A stretch of 64,000 nucleotides of DNA from Leptolinea sp. UBA4782 (GTDB lineage Bacteria > Chloroflexota > Anaerolineae > Anaerolineales > Anaerolineaceae). This document shows, piece after piece, positions 25,108 to 32,665 of the stretch; position 1 is the stretch's first letter, and each line of letters begins with the position of its first letter. A program made the position numbers and the translations under genes. Under the pieces are notes generated by a model. That model was not told the DNA's origin, made no database searches, and saw nothing but the letters and a program-made list of their open reading frames with translations. The stretch lies in contig DHHC01000001.1 in NCBI GenBank assembly GCA_002403095.1, positions 5,866 through 69,865 of the forward strand, in the 5' to 3' direction.

Positions 25108-25934
25108 GCCTTGAACCTGGTTTCCGGTTCTCCCAGTCCAGCCTGGCTGCTTATACCACCTGCCCGCGCAGTTTTGCACTGCGTTATATTCATAAACTTT
25201 CCTGGCCGGCAGTAGCCTCTGAACCGGTTCTCGAGCGAGAAAGGCATCTCGAAATTGGCAGCCGATTTCACCTTCTCGTCCAGCAGTACCTGGCTGGCAT
25301 GCCTCCAGAAAACATCAGCAGGACGGCATATGATGATGTCCTGAAGGATTGGTGGAAAAAATTCTTATTTAATAACCCGGTCGAAGCGCTGACCGGAAAG
25401 AAACTGGTTGAATACACCCTCTCGACCCGTATCCTCGGCTACCCTCTTGACGCAAAATATGACTTGCTGGTCATCCATCCCGATCAATCTTTCACCATTT
25501 GTGACTGGAAAACGAATAAAGTGATCCCGAGCAGGGAAATATTGGAAAAGAACCTGCAAACAATGGTTTACCGCCTGGTTCTTGCCCAAGCCGGTCATTT
25601 ACTTGCAGGCGGCTACGAGCCCATGCCGGAAAAGATCAGGATGATGTACTGGTTTGTGGAATACCCTGACCAACCGGTAGAATTGATGTATACGCCTGCT
25701 GCGCTTGAAAATGACAGGTTGAAGTTAACCAAGCTGGTTGAGGAGATCAATTCACTGCCCCTGGATGCATTCGGCTTAACTTCAAATGTTAAATTGTGCG
25801 AGTTATGCCAGTACAGGTCATATTGCGACCGCGGGATTGGGGCAGGAAATTGGGATACCGGATCCGACACAGATGAAACCGGCTCCCTATTGGACAGCTT
25901 AAACCTGGATGATATAGGGGAGATAGCTTTTTGA
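25104..25934 (+). CDS. RecB-family PD-(D/E)XK nuclease with predicted Fe-S cluster
   Basis: The 276-residue protein is a stand-alone nuclease of the RecB/AddB/Cas4 group. Catalytic motifs are GSRFH (His56), YPLDAKYDLL (Asp120), ICDWKTNK (Asp134, Lys136) and Q152xxxY156. Four cysteines, Cys20 and Cys232-x2-Cys235-x5-Cys241, have the arrangement known for the iron-sulfur clamp of AddB and Cas4 nucleases. An acidic Asp/Ser-rich tail follows (248-276). Its stop overlaps the TTG start of recJ (TTGA). With no cas genes nearby and two UvrD-like neighbours, an AddB-type role in double-strand end resection is most likely. Confidence 0.9.
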   Translation: MSLEPGFRFSQSSLAAYTTCPRSFALRYIHKLSWPAVASEPVLERERHLEIGSRFHLLVQQYLAGMPPENISRTAYDDVLKDWWKKFLFNNPVEALTGKKLVEYTLSTRILGYPLDAKYDLLVIHPDQSFTICDWKTNKVIPSREILEKNLQTMVYRLVLAQAGHLLAGGYEPMPEKIRMMYWFVEYPDQPVELMYTPAALENDRLKLTKLVEEINSLPLDAFGLTSNVKLCELCQYRSYCDRGIGAGNWDTGSDTDETGSLLDSLNLDDIGEIAF

Positions 25935-28285
25935 AGAAGGAAAACCTGGCCTGGATCGAACCTCAGCAAATCACCGTTCCTGGTGAGATCAGTGAGTTTT
26001 TCCCGGAGTATCCGGTCATCAGCCGGGTGCTGGCACAACGCGGCATTACCACGGCAGAGACTCTGCAGCCATTCCTGTACCCTGAGGCCTATCAGCCCCT
26101 TTCCCCGTTCAAATTTCCCGGCGTGAGCAAGGCAGTTGAACTTGTGCAGGAAGCGATCAGTAGGCATCAAATGATCGGTGTGTGGGGAGACTTTGATGTG
26201 GACGGGCAAACTGCAACGGCTATCCTTGTAGGCAGCCTGCGCCAGCTGGGTGCGAGAGTCGCCTATCACATCCCTGTACGCGGCAAAGAATCACATGGCA
26301 TTACCATCCCATACCTGAAAGAATTCCTGGCACAGGGTATCAACCTGCTCCTAACTTGCGATACCGGGATAACTGCACACGAAGCAGTGCAATTTGCCAC
26401 ACAGCAGGGGGTTAAGGTCGTCATCACAGACCATCACAGCCTGGAAAGCACACTCCCGGATGCAGACTGCATCGTCCACCCTCACCTGCTGGAAAACGGA
26501 CACCCTGCCCGGACATTATGCGGGGCAGGCGCTGCCCTTGAGTTGGCTGCAGGATTGCTCGACGATCCTCAATTTAAGAACAATGCCGGTTTATACCTTG
26601 ATCTTGCGGCAATCGGCACCATTGCAGACCTGGCTGCGCTGAAGGGAGATAACCGCTTTTTCGTCCAGCTTGGATTGCAAAGGATCCGGAAAGACCCCAA
26701 ACCCCTGCTGCAGGCAGTATTCGAGATTGCCGAACTTGACCATTCACAGGTTACTGAAAACCAGATCAGTTTCCATGTTGCCCCCCGCTTGAACGCCCTG
26801 GGCAGGCTAAGTGATGCCAATCGGGCGGTAGAAATGCTGCTTTCCACGAACCTGGATGAATGCCGGGAATTCATTAACCAGGTAGAAACAATGAATATCA
26901 AACGCAAGTTGATCACTGAGCAGGTCTTCCAGGCAGCTTGCGCCCAGGTGGATGCAGACCCTGACTTGCGGGAAAAACCGGTGATCATCGCCTCTCACTC
27001 CGAATGGCCTGGAGGGGTCATCGGGATCGTTGCCAGCCGTCTCGTGGAAGTTTACCAAAAGCCAGCTATTGTGGTCTCAACCCCGGCAGGCGAAGTTGTG
27101 CGCGGTTCTGCACGTTCAATTGAAGGATTGGATATCACCGCCAGCTTGAAAAAGGCAGCCGATTTACTGATTACCTGCGGCGGGCACCCGATGGCAGCTG
27201 GATTTTCTTTGCTGGCAGAGAATTTCGAAGAATTCAAATCGGCAATCAACAGGATCATTGCCCAAACCGTAGCAGTTGCACCCCTTGAACAGGCATTAAC
27301 AATCGATGCCTTCATCACGGTGCCAGAAATCAACCTCGAACTGGCTGAAGCGCTGGAGAAATTGGCTCCATTTGGCCCTGGAAACCCCCCTGTCATATTT
27401 GCCTCCCGCGGGCTGACCATCCTGAAGAAAGCACCCCTGGGGAGGGACAGTGAGCACATTCAGTTGACACTGGCAGATCCATCCGGATTCAGCATGCGGG
27501 CTATCCGCTGGCAGGCAGTCTCCCTTGAAATGCCTAAAGGGTATTTTGATTTGGCCTATTCGCTTCAAATCTCAAATTACAAAGGCCAGCGGGAACCGCA
27601 GATCAACTGGATGAATACCCGTCCAGCAGAAATACAAGGATTACAGGATGGCGCCCAGGCCGCTATTAAAGTGCTGGATTACCGTAAGGATTTTAATGCA
27701 GGTTTACAATGGTTACTGGCACACCAGACAGAGCAGATGATAACCTGGAGTGAAGGACTGGCAGCAAAAACTCTCCCCGGAAAGGGTAGAATGCAACTTT
27801 CTCCGGCAAAAGTGCTGGTTATTGCCGGTAACCCGCCTGGACGGGCAGAACTGGATGCGGCAGTAAAGACTGTTTTACCCGAGACGATCATTTTGTTTGG
27901 ACTGAAAACCGCCCATGAAGACCCAAAAGAATTCCTGAAGCAACTGCTAGGCCTTGTCTTGTTTGCTCATAATCGGAAATCCGGCCGGTTTACACTGGAA
28001 GATGCGCTTCACGCAACCGGGCAACCCGCTGAAGTGGTCATGGCAGGATTGCAATGGGTATCACACCAGGGTGAGTTTTCAATCACTGAAACTGAAAACG
28101 GCGAATATCTGGTAACTGCACCGGGACAACGCGATCCTTCCGTTGCCGTTTCTCTGCAAAATCGGCTGGCTTTACTGTTAGAAGAAGCTGCCGCATTCAG
28201 GGCATATTACTTGAGGATTTTGCCGGATTTCTTATTTGATGGCATAATCCACGTACAGAATAAGGATATTAAACATGAAGAATAA
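25931..28285 (+). CDS. recJ: Single-stranded-DNA-specific exonuclease RecJ
   Basis: RecJ is a DHH-family 5'-3' exonuclease on single-stranded DNA, used in recombination and mismatch repair. Motif I is GDFDVDG with Asp87, 89 and 91; DHH motif III is VITDHHSLE; then LCGAGAALELAA and LDLAAIGTIADL. The DHHA1 region is seen as GIVASRLVEVYQKPA and TCGGHPMAAGFSL, and an OB-like domain follows (about 455-560). Residues about 565-784 form an extra C-terminal region with no motif I recognise, so the protein is longer than the E. coli enzyme. Translation from TTG 25931 is coupled to the nuclease gene. It overlaps the next gene by 11 bases. Confidence 0.93.
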   Translation: MKKENLAWIEPQQITVPGEISEFFPEYPVISRVLAQRGITTAETLQPFLYPEAYQPLSPFKFPGVSKAVELVQEAISRHQMIGVWGDFDVDGQTATAILVGSLRQLGARVAYHIPVRGKESHGITIPYLKEFLAQGINLLLTCDTGITAHEAVQFATQQGVKVVITDHHSLESTLPDADCIVHPHLLENGHPARTLCGAGAALELAAGLLDDPQFKNNAGLYLDLAAIGTIADLAALKGDNRFFVQLGLQRIRKDPKPLLQAVFEIAELDHSQVTENQISFHVAPRLNALGRLSDANRAVEMLLSTNLDECREFINQVETMNIKRKLITEQVFQAACAQVDADPDLREKPVIIASHSEWPGGVIGIVASRLVEVYQKPAIVVSTPAGEVVRGSARSIEGLDITASLKKAADLLITCGGHPMAAGFSLLAENFEEFKSAINRIIAQTVAVAPLEQALTIDAFITVPEINLELAEALEKLAPFGPGNPPVIFASRGLTILKKAPLGRDSEHIQLTLADPSGFSMRAIRWQAVSLEMPKGYFDLAYSLQISNYKGQREPQINWMNTRPAEIQGLQDGAQAAIKVLDYRKDFNAGLQWLLAHQTEQMITWSEGLAAKTLPGKGRMQLSPAKVLVIAGNPPGRAELDAAVKTVLPETIILFGLKTAHEDPKEFLKQLLGLVLFAHNRKSGRFTLEDALHATGQPAEVVMAGLQWVSHQGEFSITETENGEYLVTAPGQRDPSVAVSLQNRLALLLEEAAAFRAYYLRILPDFLFDGIIHVQNKDIKHEE

Positions 28286-29240
28286 AATCCGCTGGGGCCT
28301 TCTCAGCACAGCATCCATAACAGATCAGTTTATCCCCGCTATCAAAGGAAACAAGCATTCAGAGCTGGCAGCCATCGCCAGCCGGGATATTCATAAGGCA
28401 GATGAAGCAGCCAGGCAGTGGAAGATTGAGCGCACATATGGCAGCTACCAGGCTTTATTGGACGATCCGAATATTGATATCGTCTACATCCCGCTTCCCA
28501 ACCACTTGCACCTGGAATGGACTTTGAAAGCTGCCAGGGCGGGAAAGCATGTCCTGGTTGAGAAACCTATTGCACTAACGGTGGAAGAAGTCGACCAGAT
28601 GGCTGCGGCAGCTAAGGAGAATAATGTAATCATCCAGGAAGGTTTCATGTACCGCTTCAATCCGCAAACCGCCAAAATCAACACGCTGATGAATGAAGGC
28701 GTTCTGGGTGAATTGCGTTTTATGCGCAGCGGTTTTCAGCACATCCACAACCGGGCAGATGACTACCGGCTCACCCCGGAATTCGGTGGAGGGGTCCTGT
28801 GGGATATGGGTTGCTATCCTGTCAGCTTCTTCCAGATGATTACCGGCAGCGCTCCATTCAGGGTATCTGCATACAGACAGCTTGGCAAAACCGGGATAGA
28901 CCGCTCTTTCTTTGCCACCATGCACTTCATCAAAGGAATCACATCACAGCTGGCTATCTCATTCGACCTGCCTTCATTTTCCAATGTAGAATTGCATGGC
29001 ACAGAAGGCATCATGTTCATCTCCAGCCCGTTCAAACAACGCGGTCCCACCGGGATCATCCTAAAACACAGCAAGGGTTTCCAGAATTTCCCGTTTTCAA
29101 CCAAAGATCCTTTCACTGCTGAGGTTGAGAGCATGGCATTGGCTGCATCTGGAGAAGCGGAAGTTGTCGTGACCCTTCAAGATTCACGCCGGACGGTGAG
29201 TACAATCCAGATGCTGCATGAGGCTGCCAGCAACGTGTAA
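28275..29240 (+). CDS. Gfo/Idh/MocA-family oxidoreductase
   Basis: The 321-residue protein is a NAD(P)-dependent dehydrogenase of the Gfo/Idh/MocA family, usually acting on sugars, inositols or related cyclic compounds. The N-terminal Rossmann fold starts RWGLLSTASITDQFIPAI, a variant without the standard GxGxxG. The active-site Lys lies in VLVEKPIAL, and the C-terminal domain shows RFNPQTAKI and GGGVLWDMGCYPVSF. The substrate cannot be assigned. It overlaps recJ by 11 bases, so it shares the transcript, though a functional link with DNA repair is not apparent. Confidence 0.88.
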   Translation: MKNKIRWGLLSTASITDQFIPAIKGNKHSELAAIASRDIHKADEAARQWKIERTYGSYQALLDDPNIDIVYIPLPNHLHLEWTLKAARAGKHVLVEKPIALTVEEVDQMAAAAKENNVIIQEGFMYRFNPQTAKINTLMNEGVLGELRFMRSGFQHIHNRADDYRLTPEFGGGVLWDMGCYPVSFFQMITGSAPFRVSAYRQLGKTGIDRSFFATMHFIKGITSQLAISFDLPSFSNVELHGTEGIMFISSPFKQRGPTGIILKHSKGFQNFPFSTKDPFTAEVESMALAASGEAEVVVTLQDSRRTVSTIQMLHEAASNV

Positions 29241-29278
29241 CCGTGATTTTTCAATAACCCGGTATTGATTGGATTTTG

Positions 29279-29287
29279 TGGTAAAAT
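29279..29287 (+). promoter_or_regulatory. Extended -10 promoter of rpsF-ssb-rpsR
   Basis: TGGTAAAAT is an extended -10 box. It would start transcription near 29294 and leave a leader of about 90 bases before rpsF. Confidence 0.5.
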
Positions 29288-29295
29288 GGGCATTC

Positions 29296-29320
29296 GGTTT
29301 GCAGGATGAAACCTGCAGCC
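29296..29320 (+). promoter_or_regulatory. Hairpin at the 5' end of the rpsF leader
   Basis: TGCAGG (29300-29305) pairs with CCTGCA (29312-29317), extended across a small internal loop by GG (29296-29297) with CC (29319-29320). Many bacteria regulate rpsF through an S6:S18-binding RNA in this leader. I see a hairpin, but not a confident match to that motif. Confidence 0.35.
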
Positions 29321-29382
29321 TTTCCGCCCCGGCGTACCTACGGTATGAACGGGAGCAAATCCAGGGAAAGGAGGTTTCCGTT

Positions 29383-29664
29383 ATGAAAAACTACGAAGTT
29401 GTTGTCATTGCCCATCCCGATTTGGATGAAGCAAGTTACAAAGCGCTTGTTGAGAAGGTTTCCGGTTGGATTACAGAATCCGGCGGCACTGTTGATAAAG
29501 CAGAAAACTGGGGCAAACAGCGTATGTCTTACCTGATCAAGAAACAGCGCGAAGGCCAGTACTTCATGCTGCATGCTCAGATGGATCCCGCATTTACCAG
29601 CACGCTCGAACGCAACCTGCGGTTAGCTGAAACAGTGCTCCGCTTCATGCTTGTTGCGAAGTAA
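29383..29664 (+). CDS. rpsF: 30S ribosomal protein S6 (bS6)
   Basis: The 93-residue protein is bS6, which binds 16S rRNA with bS18 on the platform of the small subunit. It shows the family pattern KNYEVVVIAHPDLDEA at the start, NWGKQRMSYLIKKQREGQY in the middle and LERNLRLAETVLRFMLV at the end. The start ATG 29383 follows a strong AAAGGAGG (29367-29374); an in-frame upstream ATG at 29269 overlaps the promoter and is rejected. The order rpsF-ssb-rpsR is conserved in many bacteria. Confidence 0.97.
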   Translation: MKNYEVVVIAHPDLDEASYKALVEKVSGWITESGGTVDKAENWGKQRMSYLIKKQREGQYFMLHAQMDPAFTSTLERNLRLAETVLRFMLVAK

Positions 29665-29697
29665 TTGCAGTCCGCCAGTAAATGGCAAGGAGATAGT

Positions 29698-30099
29698 ATG
29701 AGCCGTGGACTGAATAAGGTAATGATAATTGGTCATTTGGGGCGCGATCCTGAAATGCGCTACACCCCTTCCGGCAAACCGGTAACCACATTCAATGTTG
29801 CTACCAGCCGTACCTGGAACAGCGCAGATGGGGAAAAGCATTCCGAAACTGAATGGTTTACAGTAGTCACCTGGGGCAACCTGGCCGAGATCTGCAATCA
29901 GCACCTAAGAAAAGGGCAGCAGGTTTATGTAGAAGGACGCTTGCAAACCCGCCGGTGGGAAGATAACGACGGTGTGAAGCACTCCAGTGTGGAAATTGTT
30001 GCCAGTGAAATGATGATGCTCGGCGAACGCCGCGAAAGTAATGCCGGCAGTAATGCTGACACCGCAGATGCTGAGCATTTTGAAGAGTATCCGTTTTAG
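29698..30099 (+). CDS. ssb: Single-stranded DNA-binding protein
   Basis: The 133-residue protein is a bacterial SSB that coats single-stranded DNA. The OB fold is seen in LNKVMIIGHLGRDPEMRYTP, FNVATSRTW, ETEWFTVVTWGNLAEICNQH and GQQVYVEGRLQTRRWED. The acidic C-terminal tail ends EEYPF, a variant of the usual DDDIPF tip that recruits repair proteins. The start ATG 29698 follows AAGGAGA. It lies between rpsF and rpsR, the standard position. Confidence 0.96.
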   Translation: MSRGLNKVMIIGHLGRDPEMRYTPSGKPVTTFNVATSRTWNSADGEKHSETEWFTVVTWGNLAEICNQHLRKGQQVYVEGRLQTRRWEDNDGVKHSSVEIVASEMMMLGERRESNAGSNADTADAEHFEEYPF

Positions 30100-30116
30100 G
30101 ACTTTTGGAGGTTAAT

Positions 30117-30392
30117 ATGTCCGATGATTATGGCAATGAAGTAGAGCAGTATGGTGGTGGACGACGGTATGTTGCCCGCCCTAAAATCTGCCAGTTTTGC
30201 GCCGATAAAAATATTGAAATTGATTACAAGCAGATTGATATGCTGCGCCGCTATGTAACAGAAGATGGTAAGATCCGCCCCCGCCGCCAGACTGGCACTT
30301 GCGCCCGTCACCAGCGCGCACTGGCAAATGCCATCAAGCGGGCTCGCCACATCGCCCTGCTGCCATTCACCCTTGACATGGGTGACAAATAA
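30117..30392 (+). CDS. rpsR: 30S ribosomal protein S18 (bS18)
   Basis: The 91-residue protein is bS18, the partner of bS6. Conserved features include ICQFCADK, IDYKQIDMLRRYVTEDGKI and the rRNA-binding RRQTGTCARHQRALANAIKRAR. CxxC plus the later Cys and His suggest a zinc-binding (C+) form. GGAGG at 30107-30111 fixes the start at 30117. rplI, which often follows, is not present here. Confidence 0.96.
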   Translation: MSDDYGNEVEQYGGGRRYVARPKICQFCADKNIEIDYKQIDMLRRYVTEDGKIRPRRQTGTCARHQRALANAIKRARHIALLPFTLDMGDK

Positions 30393-30415
30393 TCGTTACA
30401 GGGATGAATAACTGA

Positions 30416-30443
30416 GAGCATGGAGAAACTCTTCTTCATGCTC
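30416..30443 (+). promoter_or_regulatory. 12-bp hairpin between rpsR and the foldase gene
   Basis: GAGCATGGAGAA (30416-30427) pairs with TTCTTCATGCTC (30432-30443) around an ACTC loop, with one G-T pair. There is no T tract, so it is not a standard terminator. It could be an mRNA processing or stability element separating highly expressed ribosomal genes from the foldase gene. Confidence 0.4.
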
Positions 30444-30470
30444 ATCACGCTATCATAGAAAGCTGCATGT

Positions 30471-31817
30471 ATGGCTCGTTTTACACCACCTACTAATAAA
30501 TCCTCGCAGGTTGAGGAACCAAAACCCGCCCACAAGGAGATTTCAAAAAAACACCTGGCTCGAGTGGAGAGGGAAGCACGCCAGCGGATGTGGCTGCTTG
30601 GCGGGTTAATCGCTGTTGGACTCGCAGTAATCGGTTTCATTGGGTATGGACTACTGGACCAGTTTGTTTTAAAGAACACCAAACCGGTAGCCATTGTTAA
30701 TGGTGAGAAGATCAAGGCTGAAGACCTCGTCAAACGGACCAAATATGTCCGCTCACAGATGGGCAAGCAGTACGAACAGTATTACCAGTATTACCTCATG
30801 TTTGCAGGCGATAATACCTTTGCCAGCCAGATCGAAACCTATCTGACCCAGCTTCAAACCCAATTGAGCCCAGATTATGCGGCAACAATTACTGAGAATG
30901 TCCTCGACCGGATGATGGAAGAGATCTTGATTTCGCAGAAGGCTGAGGAAATGGGCATTACAGTGACTGAAGATGAAGTGGATATCGCTTTACAGGATGC
31001 CTTCGGGTATTTCCCGAACGGCACCCCAGCGCCGACAGCCACTGCAACGGAATTCGTCACTCCCACTTTCAATCCAGCCGTGCTTGAACTGGTGACCGCG
31101 ACACCGACCAAGCTGCCGCCGACGGCAACTGCCACACTGGAATTCACTGAAACCCCGCTGCCAACTGCAACCGCTACAGCGACAGTAAATTCCGCCTTGC
31201 CGACTGCAACACAGTTGCCCACAGCAACCCCCATGACCGCAGAAGGGTATGCGACCACCGTGGCAGAATACCTGGCGCCAGGTGCAGCATATGGATTTTC
31301 TGAAGAAGACTTCCGGTATATGTACCGCATCCAGTTGCTGGAGATCAAACTGGCAGCAAAAATAACGGAAGACCTGAAACCGGTAGAAGAGCAGGTATGG
31401 GCGCGCCACATCCTGGTGGCAAATGAGGCCACCGCCAAAGAACTCTACGCTGAGCTGCAAGCAGGCGCTGACTTTGCCCAGCTCGCCCAGATCAATTCGC
31501 TGGATACCAGCAACGCCAGTAAAGGTGGAGACCTGGGATGGTTTGGCCGGGGTACTATGGTGGAACCATTTGAAATAGCTGCATTCGCCCTCAAACCCGG
31601 CGAGATCAGCGAACCAGTCCAAACCGACTTCGGCTGGCATATCATCCAGTGCATTGACCATGCCGATCGTGCATTGACTGAGACCGAGTTCAACAACTAT
31701 AAACAAAAGGTGTATACAGACTGGCTTGATGAACAAAAAGCCGCAGTTCAGTATGAAAAACTGGACCATTGGAAGTCTGTTGTCCCGCTCGAACCGGGAG
31801 TACCGGCGCTGCAATAA
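30471..31817 (+). CDS. PpiC/SurA-type membrane-anchored peptidyl-prolyl isomerase
   Basis: The 448-residue protein has a short cytoplasmic N-terminus, one membrane helix (about 42-62), and an extracytoplasmic foldase body. A SurA N-like chaperone region covers about 72-175 (IVNGEKIKAEDL, EEILISQKAEEMGITVTEDEV). A Thr/Pro/Ala-rich stretch at about 180-260 interrupts it. The PpiC parvulin domain lies at about 305-400, with VWARHILVANEATAKEL, GGDLGWFGRGTMVEPFE and TDFGWHIIQCID. It probably folds secreted proteins. The upstream region lacks a good ribosome-binding site; TATCAT at 30451-30456 may be a separate -10 box. Confidence 0.9.
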   Translation: MARFTPPTNKSSQVEEPKPAHKEISKKHLARVEREARQRMWLLGGLIAVGLAVIGFIGYGLLDQFVLKNTKPVAIVNGEKIKAEDLVKRTKYVRSQMGKQYEQYYQYYLMFAGDNTFASQIETYLTQLQTQLSPDYAATITENVLDRMMEEILISQKAEEMGITVTEDEVDIALQDAFGYFPNGTPAPTATATEFVTPTFNPAVLELVTATPTKLPPTATATLEFTETPLPTATATATVNSALPTATQLPTATPMTAEGYATTVAEYLAPGAAYGFSEEDFRYMYRIQLLEIKLAAKITEDLKPVEEQVWARHILVANEATAKELYAELQAGADFAQLAQINSLDTSNASKGGDLGWFGRGTMVEPFEIAAFALKPGEISEPVQTDFGWHIIQCIDHADRALTETEFNNYKQKVYTDWLDEQKAAVQYEKLDHWKSVVPLEPGVPALQ

Positions 31818-31827
31818 TAAAATGATC

Positions 31828-31858
31828 AAGAGGCTGACCAGATCTGGCAGCCTCTTTT
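31828..31858 (+). terminator. Rho-independent terminator after the foldase gene
   Basis: AAGAGGCTG (31828-31836) pairs with CAGCCTCTT (31848-31856), with an inner CCA/TGG helix and a GATC loop, followed by TTTT. It ends the rpsF transcript unit. Confidence 0.85.
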
Positions 31859-31955
31859 CCTAATTCAAGTGGAATAATCTGCCGCCCGGTATAAGGAAAG
31901 TTACAGTCTATAAGGTATCAAATCAAGTATTATTTTGGATTCTGGAGGTTAAGCA

Positions 31956-32621
31956 ATGGAAAAGAAATATGTCCTTTGTTACGGTGATTCAAATACCTGG
32001 GGAGTAAGTCCGATCAGGGATGGCGCAGGAAAACCGCTGGTGCGCCTGCCGGAAGATGAGCGCTGGACCGGGATCGCACAGAACATCCTGGGAGATGCTT
32101 ACAAATTGCTTGTGGACGGCAATTGCGGCCGCACAACTGTTTGGGATGATCCAATCGAGGGGTACAAGAACGGAGCCGCTTACCTGCCGCCCTGCCTGTG
32201 GTCACACATGCCCCTTGACCTGGTGATCATCATGCTGGGAACAAATGACCTTAAACCCCGCTTTAACCTTTCAGCTTATGATATATCCCTGGGTATTGAA
32301 GTATTAATAAATATTGTTAAGAATTCCGGCTGCGGGTATAACGGAACCATTCCGCCCATCCTGATTATGTCACCCATCCATGTCAAAGAAAACCGAAAAG
32401 GAACCTGGCTGCATGAAATGTTCGGCGATGAACAACGGGCACAGCAAAGCCATCTTTTCGCAAAATATTACAAGATCATTGCAGACAGGTACAACTGCGA
32501 GTTCCTGGATGCAGCTGAATTTGCCAGGCCTTCAGATGCTGACGGCATTCACATTGACCCGCCCGACCACTTCAAGCTGGGTCAGGCAGTTGCAAAAAAG
32601 ATCAAGAACATACTTGGCTGA
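31956..32621 (+). CDS. SGNH-fold esterase/hydrolase
   Basis: The 221-residue protein belongs to the SGNH/GDSL hydrolases, close in style to arylesterase or acyltransferase members of that family. Block I is LCYGDSNTWG (nucleophile Ser12), the Gly block is near GNCGRTTVWDD, block III is IMLGTNDLK, and block V is DGIHIDPPDHF with the catalytic Asp and His. No signal peptide is present. The substrate is unknown; esters of short acids are typical. TGGAGG lies upstream of ATG 31956, and the gene is flanked by terminators on both sides, so it is monocistronic. Confidence 0.9.
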   Translation: MEKKYVLCYGDSNTWGVSPIRDGAGKPLVRLPEDERWTGIAQNILGDAYKLLVDGNCGRTTVWDDPIEGYKNGAAYLPPCLWSHMPLDLVIIMLGTNDLKPRFNLSAYDISLGIEVLINIVKNSGCGYNGTIPPILIMSPIHVKENRKGTWLHEMFGDEQRAQQSHLFAKYYKIIADRYNCEFLDAAEFARPSDADGIHIDPPDHFKLGQAVAKKIKNILG

Positions 32622-32633
32622 CCGGAAATAGTA

Positions 32634-32663
32634 AAAAAAATCCCACTTGCGTGGGATTTTTTT
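32634..32663. terminator. Bidirectional terminator between SGNH gene and smc
   Basis: AAAAAAATCCCAC (32634-32646) pairs with GTGGGATTTTTTT (32651-32663) around a TTGC loop. Both strands end in a T tract, so it can stop transcription of both convergent genes. Confidence 0.92.
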
Positions 32664-32665
32664 AT

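Noticed and set aside
25104..25934. Cas4 and a nearby CRISPR system
   Set aside because: The nuclease shares the cysteine pattern of Cas4, but there is no repeat array or cas gene in the window, and its neighbours are helicases and recJ.
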